Shown here piece by piece: positions 26,175 through 35,260 of a stretch of 64,000 nt of DNA. Origin of the DNA: Spirochaetales bacterium (lineage in GTDB: Bacteria > Spirochaetota > Spirochaetia > UBA9216). The position numbers and the translations under genes were made by a program. The stretch's first letter is position 1; every line of letters starts with the position of its first letter. The DNA is taken from the NCBI GenBank assembly GCA_016839055.1, contig JAEKNX010000006.1:1-64000 (forward strand). The letters run 5' to 3'. The notes beneath the pieces were generated by a model, which saw nothing but the letters and a program-made list of their open reading frames with translations, did not search any database and had not been told where the DNA came from.

Positions 26175-26924
26175 CTACCAATCCATCCTGATGTTTTCTT
26201 CATTCTGAAATTCGGCAATAACTGATTTAAGATCCATCCTGCCCTCATATATAGCCTTGCCTGTTATGATCCCGGAGATACCACTACCGGGCGTCTGAGA
26301 ACACACCGCCTCGATATCTTCAGCGCAGCTGATGCCGCCGGACAGGATTACCGGAATTCCCGATTCGCGGGCTATTCTCAGGGTGTTTTCAAGATCCGGA
26401 CCGCTCAGGGTTCCGTCTTTGGCAATATTCGTATAAACAATACTGATTATCCCCATAGCCGCAGAAGCCTTTGCCAGCTCGGAGTCGCTGAGTCCGGAGC
26501 CTTTCTCCCAGCCGGAGACCTTTACATCTCCATTCAGGGCATCAATCCCTGCTATAAATTTACTCCCGAATCTTGCAATCCAGGTGGCCACCTTCTCCGG
26601 CTCCCTGGCCAGAACCGTTCCTGCTATCATTCGGTCGATTCCACAGTCGACAAGTTCCTGGACATCATCAGTAGTTCTGATTCCGCCGCCGGTCTCGATT
26701 ACCGCTGAAACTGAACGTCTTATCTTCATTATCACGTCCCGGTTGTTGCCGTCTCCTCTTGCCGCGTCGAGATCGACTATATGAATCCGCGCGGCTCCAG
26801 CAGCCTCGAAGGCCTTTGCGGTTTCCACCGGATCCTCGTTATATATCTTCGAAGTGCTGTAATCACCCTTGAACAGTCTTACACATTTACCGTCTATCAA
26901 ATCAATTGCGGGAATAATAATCAT
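26175..26924 (-). CDS. hisA: Phosphoribosylformimino-AICAR ribotide isomerase HisA
   Basis: 249 aa. The TIM-barrel HisA pattern is complete: PAIDLIDGKCVRLFKGDYS at the N-terminus with the catalytic Asp in AIDLIDG, ARIHIVDLDAARG, IETGGGIRTTDDV, FIAGIDALNGDV with the second catalytic Asp, YTNIAKDGTLSGPDLE and VILSGGI. It isomerises ProFAR to PRFAR, step four of histidine synthesis. It starts a five-gene minus-strand run that goes on through hisE, the methionine fusion gene, GNAT and sixA. The 396-base divergent gap upstream holds an inverted-repeat element. Confidence 0.94.
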   Translation of the reverse strand: MIIIPAIDLIDGKCVRLFKGDYSTSKIYNEDPVETAKAFEAAGAARIHIVDLDAARGDGNNRDVIMKIRRSVSAVIETGGGIRTTDDVQELVDCGIDRMIAGTVLAREPEKVATWIARFGSKFIAGIDALNGDVKVSGWEKGSGLSDSELAKASAAMGIISIVYTNIAKDGTLSGPDLENTLRIARESGIPVILSGGISCAEDIEAVCSQTPGSGISGIITGKAIYEGRMDLKSVIAEFQNEENIRMDW

Positions 26925-26980
26925 ACTCCAAGATTAAACTATTACGGCCGGGCTTGCAATATAAGCACTCCTCAATAGCA

Positions 26981-27122
26981 GTTCTGAATTTGGCTGCAAT
27001 TCCCCCAAATGTCAGCCCTTGCTGACCCCGGCACCATCAGAAAAAGGTTCGGAAGACCTCAATTTTTCCTGACGGCACCGGGGCCCCCAGCGGCGGCATA
27101 CAAAGGCAGCCAAATTCAGAAC
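26981..27122. repeat. MITE-like element with 17-bp perfect terminal inverted repeats
   Basis: Within the 396-base gap between hisA and the DUF89 gene. The arms gttctgaatttggctgc (26981-26997) and gcagccaaattcagaac (27106-27122) are perfect inverted repeats bounding 142 bases. Inside are nested stems: gtcagc/gctgac (27011-27016/27021-27026) and ccccgg/ccgggg (27026-27031/27078-27083) with an A-rich/T-rich pair (aaaaa/ttttt) further in. The interior is more GC-rich than its flanks and has no ORF. The form fits a small non-autonomous element or a long cruciform. No target-site duplication was recognised. Confidence 0.6.
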
Positions 27123-27126
27123 CACT

Positions 27127-27148
27127 TAATTCCCGAAAGCGGGAATTA
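27127..27148. repeat. Perfect 9-bp hairpin next to the MITE-like element
   Basis: taattcccg (27127-27135), loop aaag, cgggaatta (27140-27148). No T run follows on either strand, so it is not a standard terminator. It lies 5 bases outside the larger inverted repeat and could belong to the same element. The rest of this gap (27149-27282) shows only a further ttcaatat/atattgaa pair. Confidence 0.55.
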
Positions 27149-27282
27149 GAACTTTTCAACACGCGACAAAGAGGAATGATTTAGAGATTTAGATATTTTA
27201 AGATTATTCAGGGGCTTCCGGAGGTCAAAATTAAAATTTCTGCTCCTTCAATATGGCGCCGGCGTATCGGGAATGGCTGATA

Positions 27283-27311
27283 TTGAAATAAATTAAAAGT
27301 TAAGTTAACAT
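27283..27311 (+). promoter_or_regulatory. Putative promoter of the DUF89 gene, near-leaderless
   Basis: TTGAAA (27283-27288), 17 bases, TAACAT (27306-27311). Transcription would start near 27318, only a few bases before the ATG at 27321, and no Shine-Dalgarno motif precedes that ATG. Confidence 0.35.
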
Positions 27312-27320
27312 ACTTAAATT

Positions 27321-28250
27321 ATGAACGCCAAACCAGATTGTACAATATGTCTCATGAAACAGTATCTGCAGATCTGCAGATTGTCCGGGCTCGAAGAATC
27401 CGAGCTGAATGCCGCCTTTTCCGACCTTATTAAAAGGCTGCCCGAAGTTTCATTTTCGATGACGCCGCCTGAAATGGCCGCCTTTATAACCGGAATGATA
27501 AAAAAAGCTTCCGGGGTGTCAGATCCATATAAGACAATAAAAAAGAACAGCAATGAAGCCGCCCTCAAGCTTTACCCCGAACTTAAGCTCCGGGTTGAAC
27601 GGTCCGGCCATCCTTTCGCCGAGGCGCTTTGTCTGGCCATTGCCGGCAACCTGATAGACTTCGGGGCAAAAGCCTCCCTCAACCTGAATGAAGCTCTTGA
27701 AGAAATTCTGTCACAGCCGCTTCTCCACAAACTCGAAGAAGGCCTGGGCCTTGAGGATGCTCTATTTCAGCTCGATACCTTCTATAACGAGCTGAAGAAA
27801 GCCGAATCGGTACTCTATCTTGGAGACAATGCCGGAGAAATTGTCTTTGACAGAATTTTCATAGAAACTCTCATCAGGGAATTTCCAGATAAGAAGATTA
27901 CCTTCGCAGTACGCGGCGGACCCGCGCTTAATGACGCCCTCCTCGAGGACGCGGAGGATGTAGGCATCAGCGAAATTGTTGAGACTGTCAGCTCCGGCTG
28001 CGCTGCCGCGGGAACGGTTCTGTCCAAATGTTCCGAAGATTTTTTAAAACGGCTCGGTGCTGCGGATATCATAATTGCTAAAGGACAGGGCAATTATGAA
28101 TCTCTTTCCGGAAGCCCGTATGAGAACGCGTGGTTTCTATTCAGAATTAAATGTCAGGTTGTGGCCGAAAGCGCCGGCGGACCCGAGGGGAAGCTGGTTC
28201 TAAAAAAGAACGAAGCGTCAATACTTGACCCAATCGGCCGGCATGTCTAA
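27321..28250 (+). CDS. DUF89 (ARMT1-like) family metal-dependent phosphatase
   Basis: 309 aa. Motifs of the prokaryotic DUF89 group are visible: an N-terminal Cys pair (DCTICLMKQ), AIAGNLIDFG around 110-119, LYLGDNAGEIVFDR with the key Asp and Asn, FAVRGGPALNDA, and IIAKGQGNYE. DUF89 proteins are metal-dependent damage-control phosphatases acting on phosphorylated metabolites; the substrate here is not predictable. The family assignment is firm, the physiological role open. The gene stands 30 bases before lysA and may be cotranscribed with it. Confidence 0.85.
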   Translation: MNAKPDCTICLMKQYLQICRLSGLEESELNAAFSDLIKRLPEVSFSMTPPEMAAFITGMIKKASGVSDPYKTIKKNSNEAALKLYPELKLRVERSGHPFAEALCLAIAGNLIDFGAKASLNLNEALEEILSQPLLHKLEEGLGLEDALFQLDTFYNELKKAESVLYLGDNAGEIVFDRIFIETLIREFPDKKITFAVRGGPALNDALLEDAEDVGISEIVETVSSGCAAAGTVLSKCSEDFLKRLGAADIIIAKGQGNYESLSGSPYENAWFLFRIKCQVVAESAGGPEGKLVLKKNEASILDPIGRHV

Positions 28251-28280
28251 CATTGAAATGAACTAAAACAGGAGAAACAG

Positions 28281-29540
28281 ATGAGCGAAAAAACCCTGCC
28301 CTTCACACAGGAGCAGCTTAATGAGATTGTAAAAAAATATCCGACACCCTTTCATATATACGATGAAAAGGCCATCAGGGCTAACGCGAGAGCTTTTTAT
28401 AAGGCTTTTGACTGGGCCCCGGGCGGTTTTACCAACTTTTATGCCGTAAAAGCCTGCCCCAACCCGTATATTCTTCAGATCCTCAAAGAGGAAGGCATGG
28501 GAGCGGACTGTTCCTCCCTCCCTGAACTAATGCTTTCAGAAGCTGTCGGCCTGAAGGGACAGCAGATATTCTTCTCTTCCAACGATACACCTGCTGAAGA
28601 GTTTGTCGCGGCAAGAAAAATGGACGTGATTATCAACTTAGATGACATCAGCCACATCGACTACCTCGAAAAGACAGCCGGAATTCCAGACGGAATCTGC
28701 TTCAGATACAATCCGGGCCCGCTGAAAAAAGGAAACGTGATAATCGGAAAACCAGAAGACGCAAAATACGGGTTCACGAAAAAGCAGCTATTCGACGGTT
28801 ACAAGAGGATGAAGGAAAAGGGCGTCAAGCATTTTGGACTTCATACGATGGTTGCATCTAATGAGCTTAACTGGGAATATTTTGTGGAAACAGCCGAGCT
28901 TCTGCTGGATCTTGTCGTTGAACTCTCCGGAACGCTCGGAATCAAATTCGACTTCATCAATCTCGGCGGGGGAATAGGAATTCCCTACAAACCGGAGGAA
29001 GAGGCTGTTGATCTAAACAAGATCTCAGGCGGCATTAAGGCGCTGTATAAAAAAAAGATCGAGGATGCAGGGCTGAGTCCGCTTCGTATAATAACCGAGT
29101 CAGGCAGAATGGTAACCGGCCCTTTCGGATACCTTGTCTCAACAGTCATTCACCGAAAACAGACCTATAAAACCTTTATTGGTCTTGATTCCTCCATGGC
29201 CGACCTTATGAGACCCGCCCTCTACGGTGCCTATCATCATATAACGGTAGTCGGTAAGGAAAACGCACCTATGGCAGGACCTGTCGATGTTACCGGTTCA
29301 TTATGCGAGAACAACGACAAATTCGCTGTCGACAGAGAACTTCCCGTGCTTGAAACAGGAGATCTGATAGTAATGCATGATACCGGTGCTCACGGCTACG
29401 CGATGGGATTCAACTATAACGGAAAATTGCGGAGTGCGGAACTTCTGTTGAAAGAGGACGGCAGCGTGGTAGAGATAAGAAGGGCCGAAACTGAGGCTGA
29501 CTATTTCGCGACCCTCGATTATCCGGGACTTAAAAAATAG
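28281..29540 (+). CDS. lysA: Diaminopimelate decarboxylase (group IV PLP decarboxylase)
   Basis: 419 aa. A fold-III PLP enzyme with the cofactor lysine in YAVKAC (Lys57), the glycine loop INLGGGIGIPY, the ITESGRMV segment and GSLCENNDKF carrying the active-site Cys of the other subunit. Length and motifs fit LysA, the last step of lysine synthesis from meso-diaminopimelate. Ornithine or carboxynorspermidine decarboxylases share the fold, but CENNDKFA-type and ESGR motifs favour LysA. An AGGAG ribosome site precedes the ATG, and a hairpin terminator follows the stop. Confidence 0.85.
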   Translation: MSEKTLPFTQEQLNEIVKKYPTPFHIYDEKAIRANARAFYKAFDWAPGGFTNFYAVKACPNPYILQILKEEGMGADCSSLPELMLSEAVGLKGQQIFFSSNDTPAEEFVAARKMDVIINLDDISHIDYLEKTAGIPDGICFRYNPGPLKKGNVIIGKPEDAKYGFTKKQLFDGYKRMKEKGVKHFGLHTMVASNELNWEYFVETAELLLDLVVELSGTLGIKFDFINLGGGIGIPYKPEEEAVDLNKISGGIKALYKKKIEDAGLSPLRIITESGRMVTGPFGYLVSTVIHRKQTYKTFIGLDSSMADLMRPALYGAYHHITVVGKENAPMAGPVDVTGSLCENNDKFAVDRELPVLETGDLIVMHDTGAHGYAMGFNYNGKLRSAELLLKEDGSVVEIRRAETEADYFATLDYPGLKK

Positions 29541-29553
29541 TTCAGTAGTGATA

Positions 29554-29597
29554 GAAAGCAGCCGTCTTGCGGCGGCTTTCTTATCGCTGTTTTTTTA
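29554..29597 (+). terminator. Terminator after lysA
   Basis: gaaagc-a-gccg, loop tcttg, cggc-g-gctttc, followed by T-rich sequence including a run of seven T. It ends lysA transcription on the plus strand. Confidence 0.65.
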
Positions 29598-29602
29598 TCA
29601 GA

Positions 29603-29629
29603 GCAAAAAAAAAGCCCCTAAAGGGCGCT
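29603..29629 (-). terminator. Terminator after the EIIA gene
   Basis: On the minus strand, agc-g-ccc, loop ttta, ggggct, then a run of T. It lies directly after the stop of the minus-strand EIIA gene and is convergent with the lysA terminator. Confidence 0.65.
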
Positions 29630-29632
29630 GAT

Positions 29633-30100
29633 CTAACAGTAGGCTTCCAGCTTCTCAAGCGCCTGTCGAAACTCGAGCTCAATTTCCTTTTCATCAGTCA
29701 TAGTCACTATCCGATCCCGGAATTCCGTGTTCCGGATCATCCTGCTGATAGCAGATATTAGTTTAAGATATTCGACATGCCCGTCGGGCGGATTAGCAAC
29801 CATGAAAAGCAGATAAACGGGATTACCGTCGAGTGCTTCATAGTCAATTCCACTTTTTGAGATTCCGAGAGCTACATACAGGCTGTCGACTGTGTCAGTC
29901 TTCCCGTGCGCAAAAGCTACGCCATGTCCAAGACCGGTAGAAAGTTTTTTCTCCCTGGCCACAACTGCTTGCTCAAAAAGTGATATATCCTTTATTTTTC
30001 GAAAAACAGATGCCTTGGTTAGCAGTTCATGAATCGCCGCAAACTTCTCGCGGCTTTTCAGATTGCAGACAACCGATCCGTCAACAAACATCTGTATCAC
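29633..30100 (-). CDS. PTS EIIA protein, fructose/nitrogen (PtsN-like) type
   Basis: 155 aa, the length of a stand-alone EIIA of the fructose/mannitol/Ntr family. The phosphorylatable His is His65 in GVAFAHGKT, preceded by GLGHG. SLYVALGISKSGIDYEA and the NPVYLLFMVANPPDGHVEYLK segment complete the fold. It lacks fused EIIB or EIIC domains, as in regulatory EIIA-Ntr. It could receive phosphate from the HPr encoded earlier in the window, but enzyme I is not seen. It is a single gene with its own terminator. Confidence 0.88.
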   Translation of the reverse strand: MIQMFVDGSVVCNLKSREKFAAIHELLTKASVFRKIKDISLFEQAVVAREKKLSTGLGHGVAFAHGKTDTVDSLYVALGISKSGIDYEALDGNPVYLLFMVANPPDGHVEYLKLISAISRMIRNTEFRDRIVTMTDEKEIELEFRQALEKLEAYC

Positions 30101-30250
30101 ATTCTTACCATCTTTTAAGCTTAATTAAAATTCCTTTATTAATCCAGACATATGCGCAGAATTTATCTGATTATACCCGAATTAGCTCATGAGTGAATTA
30201 ATCCCAGCATTGAAAACATAACTAATTTATTATAAGATTATAGGATAATT

Positions 30251-33244
30251 ATGAGAACAGAAATATTTTTCAAAGACCCCGGACTTGACGGAAGAGCTCA
30301 TCGCCTCACGGAAAGTCTAAGACTGTCTGTTTCCGCCTCTATAGAATCTATTTCTATTGCGGATATATATATAACTGATTTTCCGGATATCGGAAAAGCT
30401 GAGGCTAGAGGGATTTTCTCCGATCCGGTCGCGCAGGACATCCTCATCGATGAAGGCGCAGCGGAACTGAAGCAAAACAGCGGTTGGAGTTATCTCATAG
30501 AGATATCCTATAAAACCGGTGTCACCAATCCTACCGCCATAACGGCCCGAACGGCGATCGAATCCGCCTGCGGCAGACTATTGCCGCGAGAGACAATTGT
30601 TCAGACCGCCTTGCAGCTGATAATCCGCTCCAAGGAATTGTCTTTGCACGAGATGAAGAAGCTTAAAAAGCATCTTTACAACCCTCTCATCGAGCAGGCC
30701 GTCATCATCTCGGAGGCGGAATGGAAGGAAGGAAGACGTTTTCCGGCTATCTACCCGTCAAAGATTGCCGAGAGCAACATTGATATTGAATCTTTCGACA
30801 TCTCCGCGATGACCGATGCGCAGCTTCTGGAATTCTCCAGAACCAGGCTTCTGGCCCTCACCCTCGAGGAAATGAAGGCGCTTAAAAACTACTTCAGCCG
30901 GGACGATATAATTAAAAATCGCAAAAAAGCCGGCCTGGGCGCGAATGCCACCGATGTTGAAGTTGAGATGATAGCCCAGACCTGGTCGGAACACTGTAAA
31001 CACAAGATTCTCAACGCCAATGTAGAATACATTAACCATGAAACCGGCGAGACTGAGAACATCAAGTCGCTTTTCAAGGAATATATTAAAGACACGACTG
31101 AGGACATTTCTACGAGAAAGGATTACCTGCGGTCGGTCTTCTACGACAATTCAGGGGTTATTGTCTTTGATGATGAAAATTTAATCTGCTTCAAGGTTGA
31201 AACCCATAACTCCCCCTCGGCACTCGACCCTTACGGCGGAGCAATCACCGGAATAGTCGGCGTGAACCGGGACATCCTCGGAACGGGCAAGGGCGCCCGG
31301 CCAATATTCAATACCAATTATCTCTGCTTCGGAGACGTAAACGCTCCCGAAGAAGATATTCCCGAGGGGCTGCTTCACCCCCGGCAGATTATGGAAGGCG
31401 TTCACCGCGGCATTGTTGACGGCGGAAACCAGTCAGGAATACCAGTTGTCGGCGGAGGATTTCTCTTCGACGACAGTTATACCGGAAAACCCCTGGTTTT
31501 CTGCGGTACAGGCGGTATTCTCCCTGCCGAAATAGGTGGTGAAGGCGCCTGGATTAATCACGTAAATCCGGGACACAAGACAGTAATGCTCGGCGGCCGA
31601 ATCGGAAAAGACGGCATTCACGGCGCAACATTTTCCTCCCTCGCCCTTGATGAAGAGTCTCCGACTTCGGCGGTTCAGATAGGCGACCCTATTACCCAGA
31701 AGAAGATGAGCGACTTCCTCATCGAAGCAAGGGATCTATTGCTCTATCAGGGAATCACCGACAACGGCGCCGGCGGGCTCTCATCATCCCTCGGCGAGAT
31801 GGCCGAGTACAGCAATGGAATAAGAATAGATCTCGATAAATGTCCGCTGAAGTATGAGGGCCTTGCACCCTGGGAAATTCTCATCTCTGAGAGTCAGGAA
31901 CGGATGAGTCTCTCTATTGCGGATGAAACCCTCGATGAATTCCTTGCCCTCGCCGAAAGACGCGGGGTTGAAGCCACCGTCATCGGCGAGTTCACCGACG
32001 ACGGGGTTATTGACCTCCGGTATGACGGCAAACCCGCGGGACTTCTTGACCTGGAGTTTCTCCATGACGGTCTTCCAGTAATGACTCTTAAGGCTGAATG
32101 GAAGGCCCCGAGGGGCAGAGAGCAGGTTTCCCTTCCGGAGGCCCTCGGTTCCAACAGTGAGATTCTCTTGGCACTTCTATCCGAGCCGAATATAGCCTCC
32201 AAAGAAGTACTCATAAGACAATTCGACCACGAAGTTCTCGCCCAGTCTGTAATGAAACCCTTCATCGGCGCCGAAAATGACGCGCCTTCAGACGGAGCAG
32301 TCCTGCGGCCTGTTAAGACAACAAAACGGGGAGTCACCGTAACCCATGGGGTTTGCCCCCGTTTCGGTGATGCCGATACCTATGATATGGCCGCCTGCGG
32401 GGTTGATGAAGCCTATCGTTCCCATATAGCAGTCGGCGGAGATCCTGAGCTTACCTCGGCCCTCGACAACTTCTGCTGGCCCGACCCGGTAGAGAGCCCG
32501 GTTAACCCCGACGGCAGATACCGGATGGCCCAGCTTGTACGGGCCTGCAAGGGGCTGAAAGACACCTGTATAGCCTACGGGATGCCGCTCATCTCCGGTA
32601 AAGACTCGATGAAAAATGAATCGAATATCGGCGGGAAAAAAATTCCGGTTCGGCCGACCCTGCTAATTTCGCAGATGGGAATAATTGAAGACGTTACCAT
32701 GGCCGTAGGCTCCGACTTCAAGGAAGCCGGAGATCTTATCTATGTCCTCGGAGAGACCAGGGGCGAGCTCGGCGGAAGCATTTTCGAAAAAATCTCCGGC
32801 GGCGGCAAGGATGACTTTCATCTCGGCCGCTGTCCGTCGGTTAACACCACTGAGGCACTCGAGCTGTACCGAAAACTGCACCTCTGCATGAAGGCCGGAA
32901 TAGTCGAGTCATGTCATGACCTGTCAGAAGGCGGTCTTGCCGTCGCTGCCGCGGAATCGGCTCTCGGAGGCAGACTCGGTGCGGCAATTATACTCGATCG
33001 ACTGCCGTCTGATTCTGACAACTACGAAACCGCAAGGATCCTGTTTTCAGAGACGCCGTCGAGATTCATCGTGACAATCACGCCCGGGAACAAAGAGAAA
33101 TTCGAGGATCTTATGGAGGGAACAAAGACAGCGGAAGCCGGTCTGGTTACCCCTGAAAAAACCCTTGAGATCCGCCGCCGCGGAGAATTATGCCTGGAAA
33201 GCCGTATTGATGATATTGCGGCTGCCTGGAAGAGCTTTAAATAG
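30251..33244 (+). CDS. purL: Phosphoribosylformylglycinamidine synthase, large-type synthetase subunit without glutaminase
   Basis: 997 aa. The N-terminal part (1 to about 190) resembles the PurS-like and linker domains of large PurL, and the FGAM synthase core follows (EMIAQTWSEHCKHKILNA, FKVETHNSPSALDPYGGA, TDNGAGGLSSSLGEMA, then LISGKDSMKNE and ESCHDLSEGGLAVAAAE). The usual large PurL of 1200-1300 aa carries a C-terminal glutaminase. Here the frame stops after the synthase core, and the glutaminase is the next gene, purQ, with a 21-base gap. The enzyme makes FGAM from FGAR, ATP and glutamine in purine synthesis. AGGA precedes the ATG. Confidence 0.93.
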   Translation: MRTEIFFKDPGLDGRAHRLTESLRLSVSASIESISIADIYITDFPDIGKAEARGIFSDPVAQDILIDEGAAELKQNSGWSYLIEISYKTGVTNPTAITARTAIESACGRLLPRETIVQTALQLIIRSKELSLHEMKKLKKHLYNPLIEQAVIISEAEWKEGRRFPAIYPSKIAESNIDIESFDISAMTDAQLLEFSRTRLLALTLEEMKALKNYFSRDDIIKNRKKAGLGANATDVEVEMIAQTWSEHCKHKILNANVEYINHETGETENIKSLFKEYIKDTTEDISTRKDYLRSVFYDNSGVIVFDDENLICFKVETHNSPSALDPYGGAITGIVGVNRDILGTGKGARPIFNTNYLCFGDVNAPEEDIPEGLLHPRQIMEGVHRGIVDGGNQSGIPVVGGGFLFDDSYTGKPLVFCGTGGILPAEIGGEGAWINHVNPGHKTVMLGGRIGKDGIHGATFSSLALDEESPTSAVQIGDPITQKKMSDFLIEARDLLLYQGITDNGAGGLSSSLGEMAEYSNGIRIDLDKCPLKYEGLAPWEILISESQERMSLSIADETLDEFLALAERRGVEATVIGEFTDDGVIDLRYDGKPAGLLDLEFLHDGLPVMTLKAEWKAPRGREQVSLPEALGSNSEILLALLSEPNIASKEVLIRQFDHEVLAQSVMKPFIGAENDAPSDGAVLRPVKTTKRGVTVTHGVCPRFGDADTYDMAACGVDEAYRSHIAVGGDPELTSALDNFCWPDPVESPVNPDGRYRMAQLVRACKGLKDTCIAYGMPLISGKDSMKNESNIGGKKIPVRPTLLISQMGIIEDVTMAVGSDFKEAGDLIYVLGETRGELGGSIFEKISGGGKDDFHLGRCPSVNTTEALELYRKLHLCMKAGIVESCHDLSEGGLAVAAAESALGGRLGAAIILDRLPSDSDNYETARILFSETPSRFIVTITPGNKEKFEDLMEGTKTAEAGLVTPEKTLEIRRRGELCLESRIDDIAAAWKSFK

Positions 33245-33265
33245 ACGGCCCGGAAAGGAGAAAAC

Positions 33266-34012
33266 ATGACAGTAAAAACCTGCATTATTACAGGCTTTGG
33301 AATAAATTCAGACAGGGATCTTGCCGGTGCTTTTGAGACCGCCGGCTCGGAAACACAGCTCATACATATCAATGATCTCATAAGCAGCCCCGAGAGATTG
33401 AATGATTTTCAGATTCTCGGCTTTCCCGGAGGCTTCTCCTTCGGGGATCATCTCGGTTCCGGCCTTGTCTTCGCAAACTTGTTCAAAAAGAACCTGAAGA
33501 TGAGCCTTGAAAAATTCATCGCAGACGGTAAACTCATAATAGGCATCTGCAACGGATTTCAAGTACTGGTCAAGATGGGCGTTCTGCCGAATCTCTCCGG
33601 CAGCTGGACTCCCGAGGTGACCCTGGTTCACAATGAATGCGGAACCTTCATCGACGACTGGGTCAAACTCGAGAAAAAAAAAGGCTCAGCCTGTGTCTGG
33701 CTTGAAGGCATCGATGAGATCGAACTGCCGATTAGACATGGTGAAGGAAGATTCATCGCGGCCGGAGACGGTATTATGGAAACGATCAAACGAGAAAATC
33801 TCGACGTTCTAAAATACTCAGGCTGGAACCCGAACGGATCGGCCGAAAACATTGCCGGAATAACCGATAAAACCGGCCGTATTCTCGGTCTGATGCCCCA
33901 TCCGGAAGCCTTCGTGGAAGCGGAAAATCACCCGCTCTGGTCAAGAAAAAAAATTGATCACGGCTTCGGTCTTGATATAATTAAAAACGGCGTCGATTAT
34001 TTCAAGAAATAA
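33266..34012 (+). CDS. purQ: FGAM synthase glutaminase subunit PurQ
   Basis: 248 aa. Class I glutamine amidotransferase: GFPGGFSFGDHLG, then GICNGFQVLVKMGVL with the nucleophile Cys, and GLMPHPEAFVE with the catalytic His and Glu. It supplies ammonia to the PurL encoded just upstream. AAGGAG precedes the ATG. Its sequence matches the glutaminase that is a C-terminal domain in large PurL proteins, so the pair looks like a split of that fused enzyme or an ancestral unfused form. The stop lies 15 bases before the start of the flavodiiron gene. Confidence 0.93.
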   Translation: MTVKTCIITGFGINSDRDLAGAFETAGSETQLIHINDLISSPERLNDFQILGFPGGFSFGDHLGSGLVFANLFKKNLKMSLEKFIADGKLIIGICNGFQVLVKMGVLPNLSGSWTPEVTLVHNECGTFIDDWVKLEKKKGSACVWLEGIDEIELPIRHGEGRFIAAGDGIMETIKRENLDVLKYSGWNPNGSAENIAGITDKTGRILGLMPHPEAFVEAENHPLWSRKKIDHGFGLDIIKNGVDYFKK

Positions 34013-34027
34013 AAAATGGAGAATAAT

Positions 34028-35245
34028 ATGAGTGCAGTTGAATTAGCCTCCGGTGTTTACCGAATTGCGGCAAATATTGGAAACAAGGATCTTTTTGAGG
34101 GAATCTGGCCTATTCCAGACGGCGTATCAATAAACTCCTACCTCGTAAAGGGTGAGAAGACGGCTCTGATCGATCTAGTTAAAGACTGGGACGACGCGCT
34201 TTCCCAGATTAATGAGCAGCTTTCATCGGTCGGAGCGGAATTTAAGGACATAGACTACCTTATTCTGAACCACATGGAACCGGATCATACTGGCTGGCTG
34301 GCCGAACTTAAAAAGCAGAACCCGAATCTTGAAATTCTATGCTCAAAAAAAGCGGTTCCCCTTGTTAAGGCCTTCTATAAAATTGAAGACGGTGTAACTT
34401 CTGTAGGCTCGGGCGACAGTCTCGACCTCGGCGGCGGAAAGGTCCTCCTGTTCGAGGATACCCCGAACATCCACTGGCCGGAGACAATGGTTACATTTGA
34501 GAAGTCCACCGGAATTCTGTTTTCATGCGACGCCTTCGGCTCGTTCGGACAGGTAAAAGACCGCGTTTTCGATGATGAGCTTACAATGGAAGACCGTGAG
34601 TTTTATGAGCGTGAAACTCTCAGATACTATGCAAACATAGTATCGACCTTCTCAAGCTTTGTTCTTAAAGCCATAGAGAAACTCGGCGGCCTCGACATAC
34701 GGATGATTGCCCCCTCTCATGGAATAATCTGGAGAAAAAACCCCTCAGAAGTTATTGAACAATACCGCAGACTTGCTTCCTACCATAATGGGCCCGCTGA
34801 AAAAGAGATTACCCTGATCTGGTCAAGTATGTACGGCAATACCGAGAAACTTGTCAGACCATTAATCGAGGCTGTGGAATCTGAGGGCGTTAAAATAAAT
34901 GTTCACCGCGTTCCCCAGGAACACATATCCTTCGTTCTCGCCGATGCATGGAAATCAGCCGGCCTGATTTTCGGAATGCCTACCTATGAATACAGGATGT
35001 TCCCGCCGATGGCTCACGTTCTTGATATCTTCGACCGCAGTCATGTGAAATTCAGAAAAATATTCCGCTTCGGATCCTTCGGATGGTCCGGCGGTGCTCA
35101 AAAACAGTTCCACGAGATGACGGAGGCCCTGAAATGGGAATGCATAGAACCCGTCGAATGGCAGGGCGCGGCCGATGAGCAGATAATTCAGAAGGCTGTA
35201 GAACAGGCAAGAGAACTTGCGCGCCAGATAAAAAACATGGAATAA
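34028..35245 (+). CDS. Flavodiiron protein (A-type flavoprotein, FprA-like)
   Basis: 405 aa from the ATG at 34028, preferred over an ATG 12 bases upstream because GGAG lies 6 bases before it. The N-terminal metallo-beta-lactamase-like di-iron domain has HMEPDHTGW with His82, Glu84, Asp86 and His87. The C-terminal flavodoxin domain (from about 258) starts with IWSSMYGNTEKL for FMN binding. There is no C-terminal rubredoxin or reductase extension. Such enzymes reduce oxygen to water and/or NO to N2O in the cytoplasm of anaerobes. It follows purQ closely and is ended by a strong terminator. Confidence 0.94.
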   Translation: MSAVELASGVYRIAANIGNKDLFEGIWPIPDGVSINSYLVKGEKTALIDLVKDWDDALSQINEQLSSVGAEFKDIDYLILNHMEPDHTGWLAELKKQNPNLEILCSKKAVPLVKAFYKIEDGVTSVGSGDSLDLGGGKVLLFEDTPNIHWPETMVTFEKSTGILFSCDAFGSFGQVKDRVFDDELTMEDREFYERETLRYYANIVSTFSSFVLKAIEKLGGLDIRMIAPSHGIIWRKNPSEVIEQYRRLASYHNGPAEKEITLIWSSMYGNTEKLVRPLIEAVESEGVKINVHRVPQEHISFVLADAWKSAGLIFGMPTYEYRMFPPMAHVLDIFDRSHVKFRKIFRFGSFGWSGGAQKQFHEMTEALKWECIEPVEWQGAADEQIIQKAVEQARELARQIKNME

Positions 35246-35260
35246 TATCCGCTTAAATAA

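Noticed and set aside
26981-27122. Integron attC site
   Set aside because: The arms lack the GTTRRRY/RYYYAAC core sites and there is no cassette ORF or integrase nearby.
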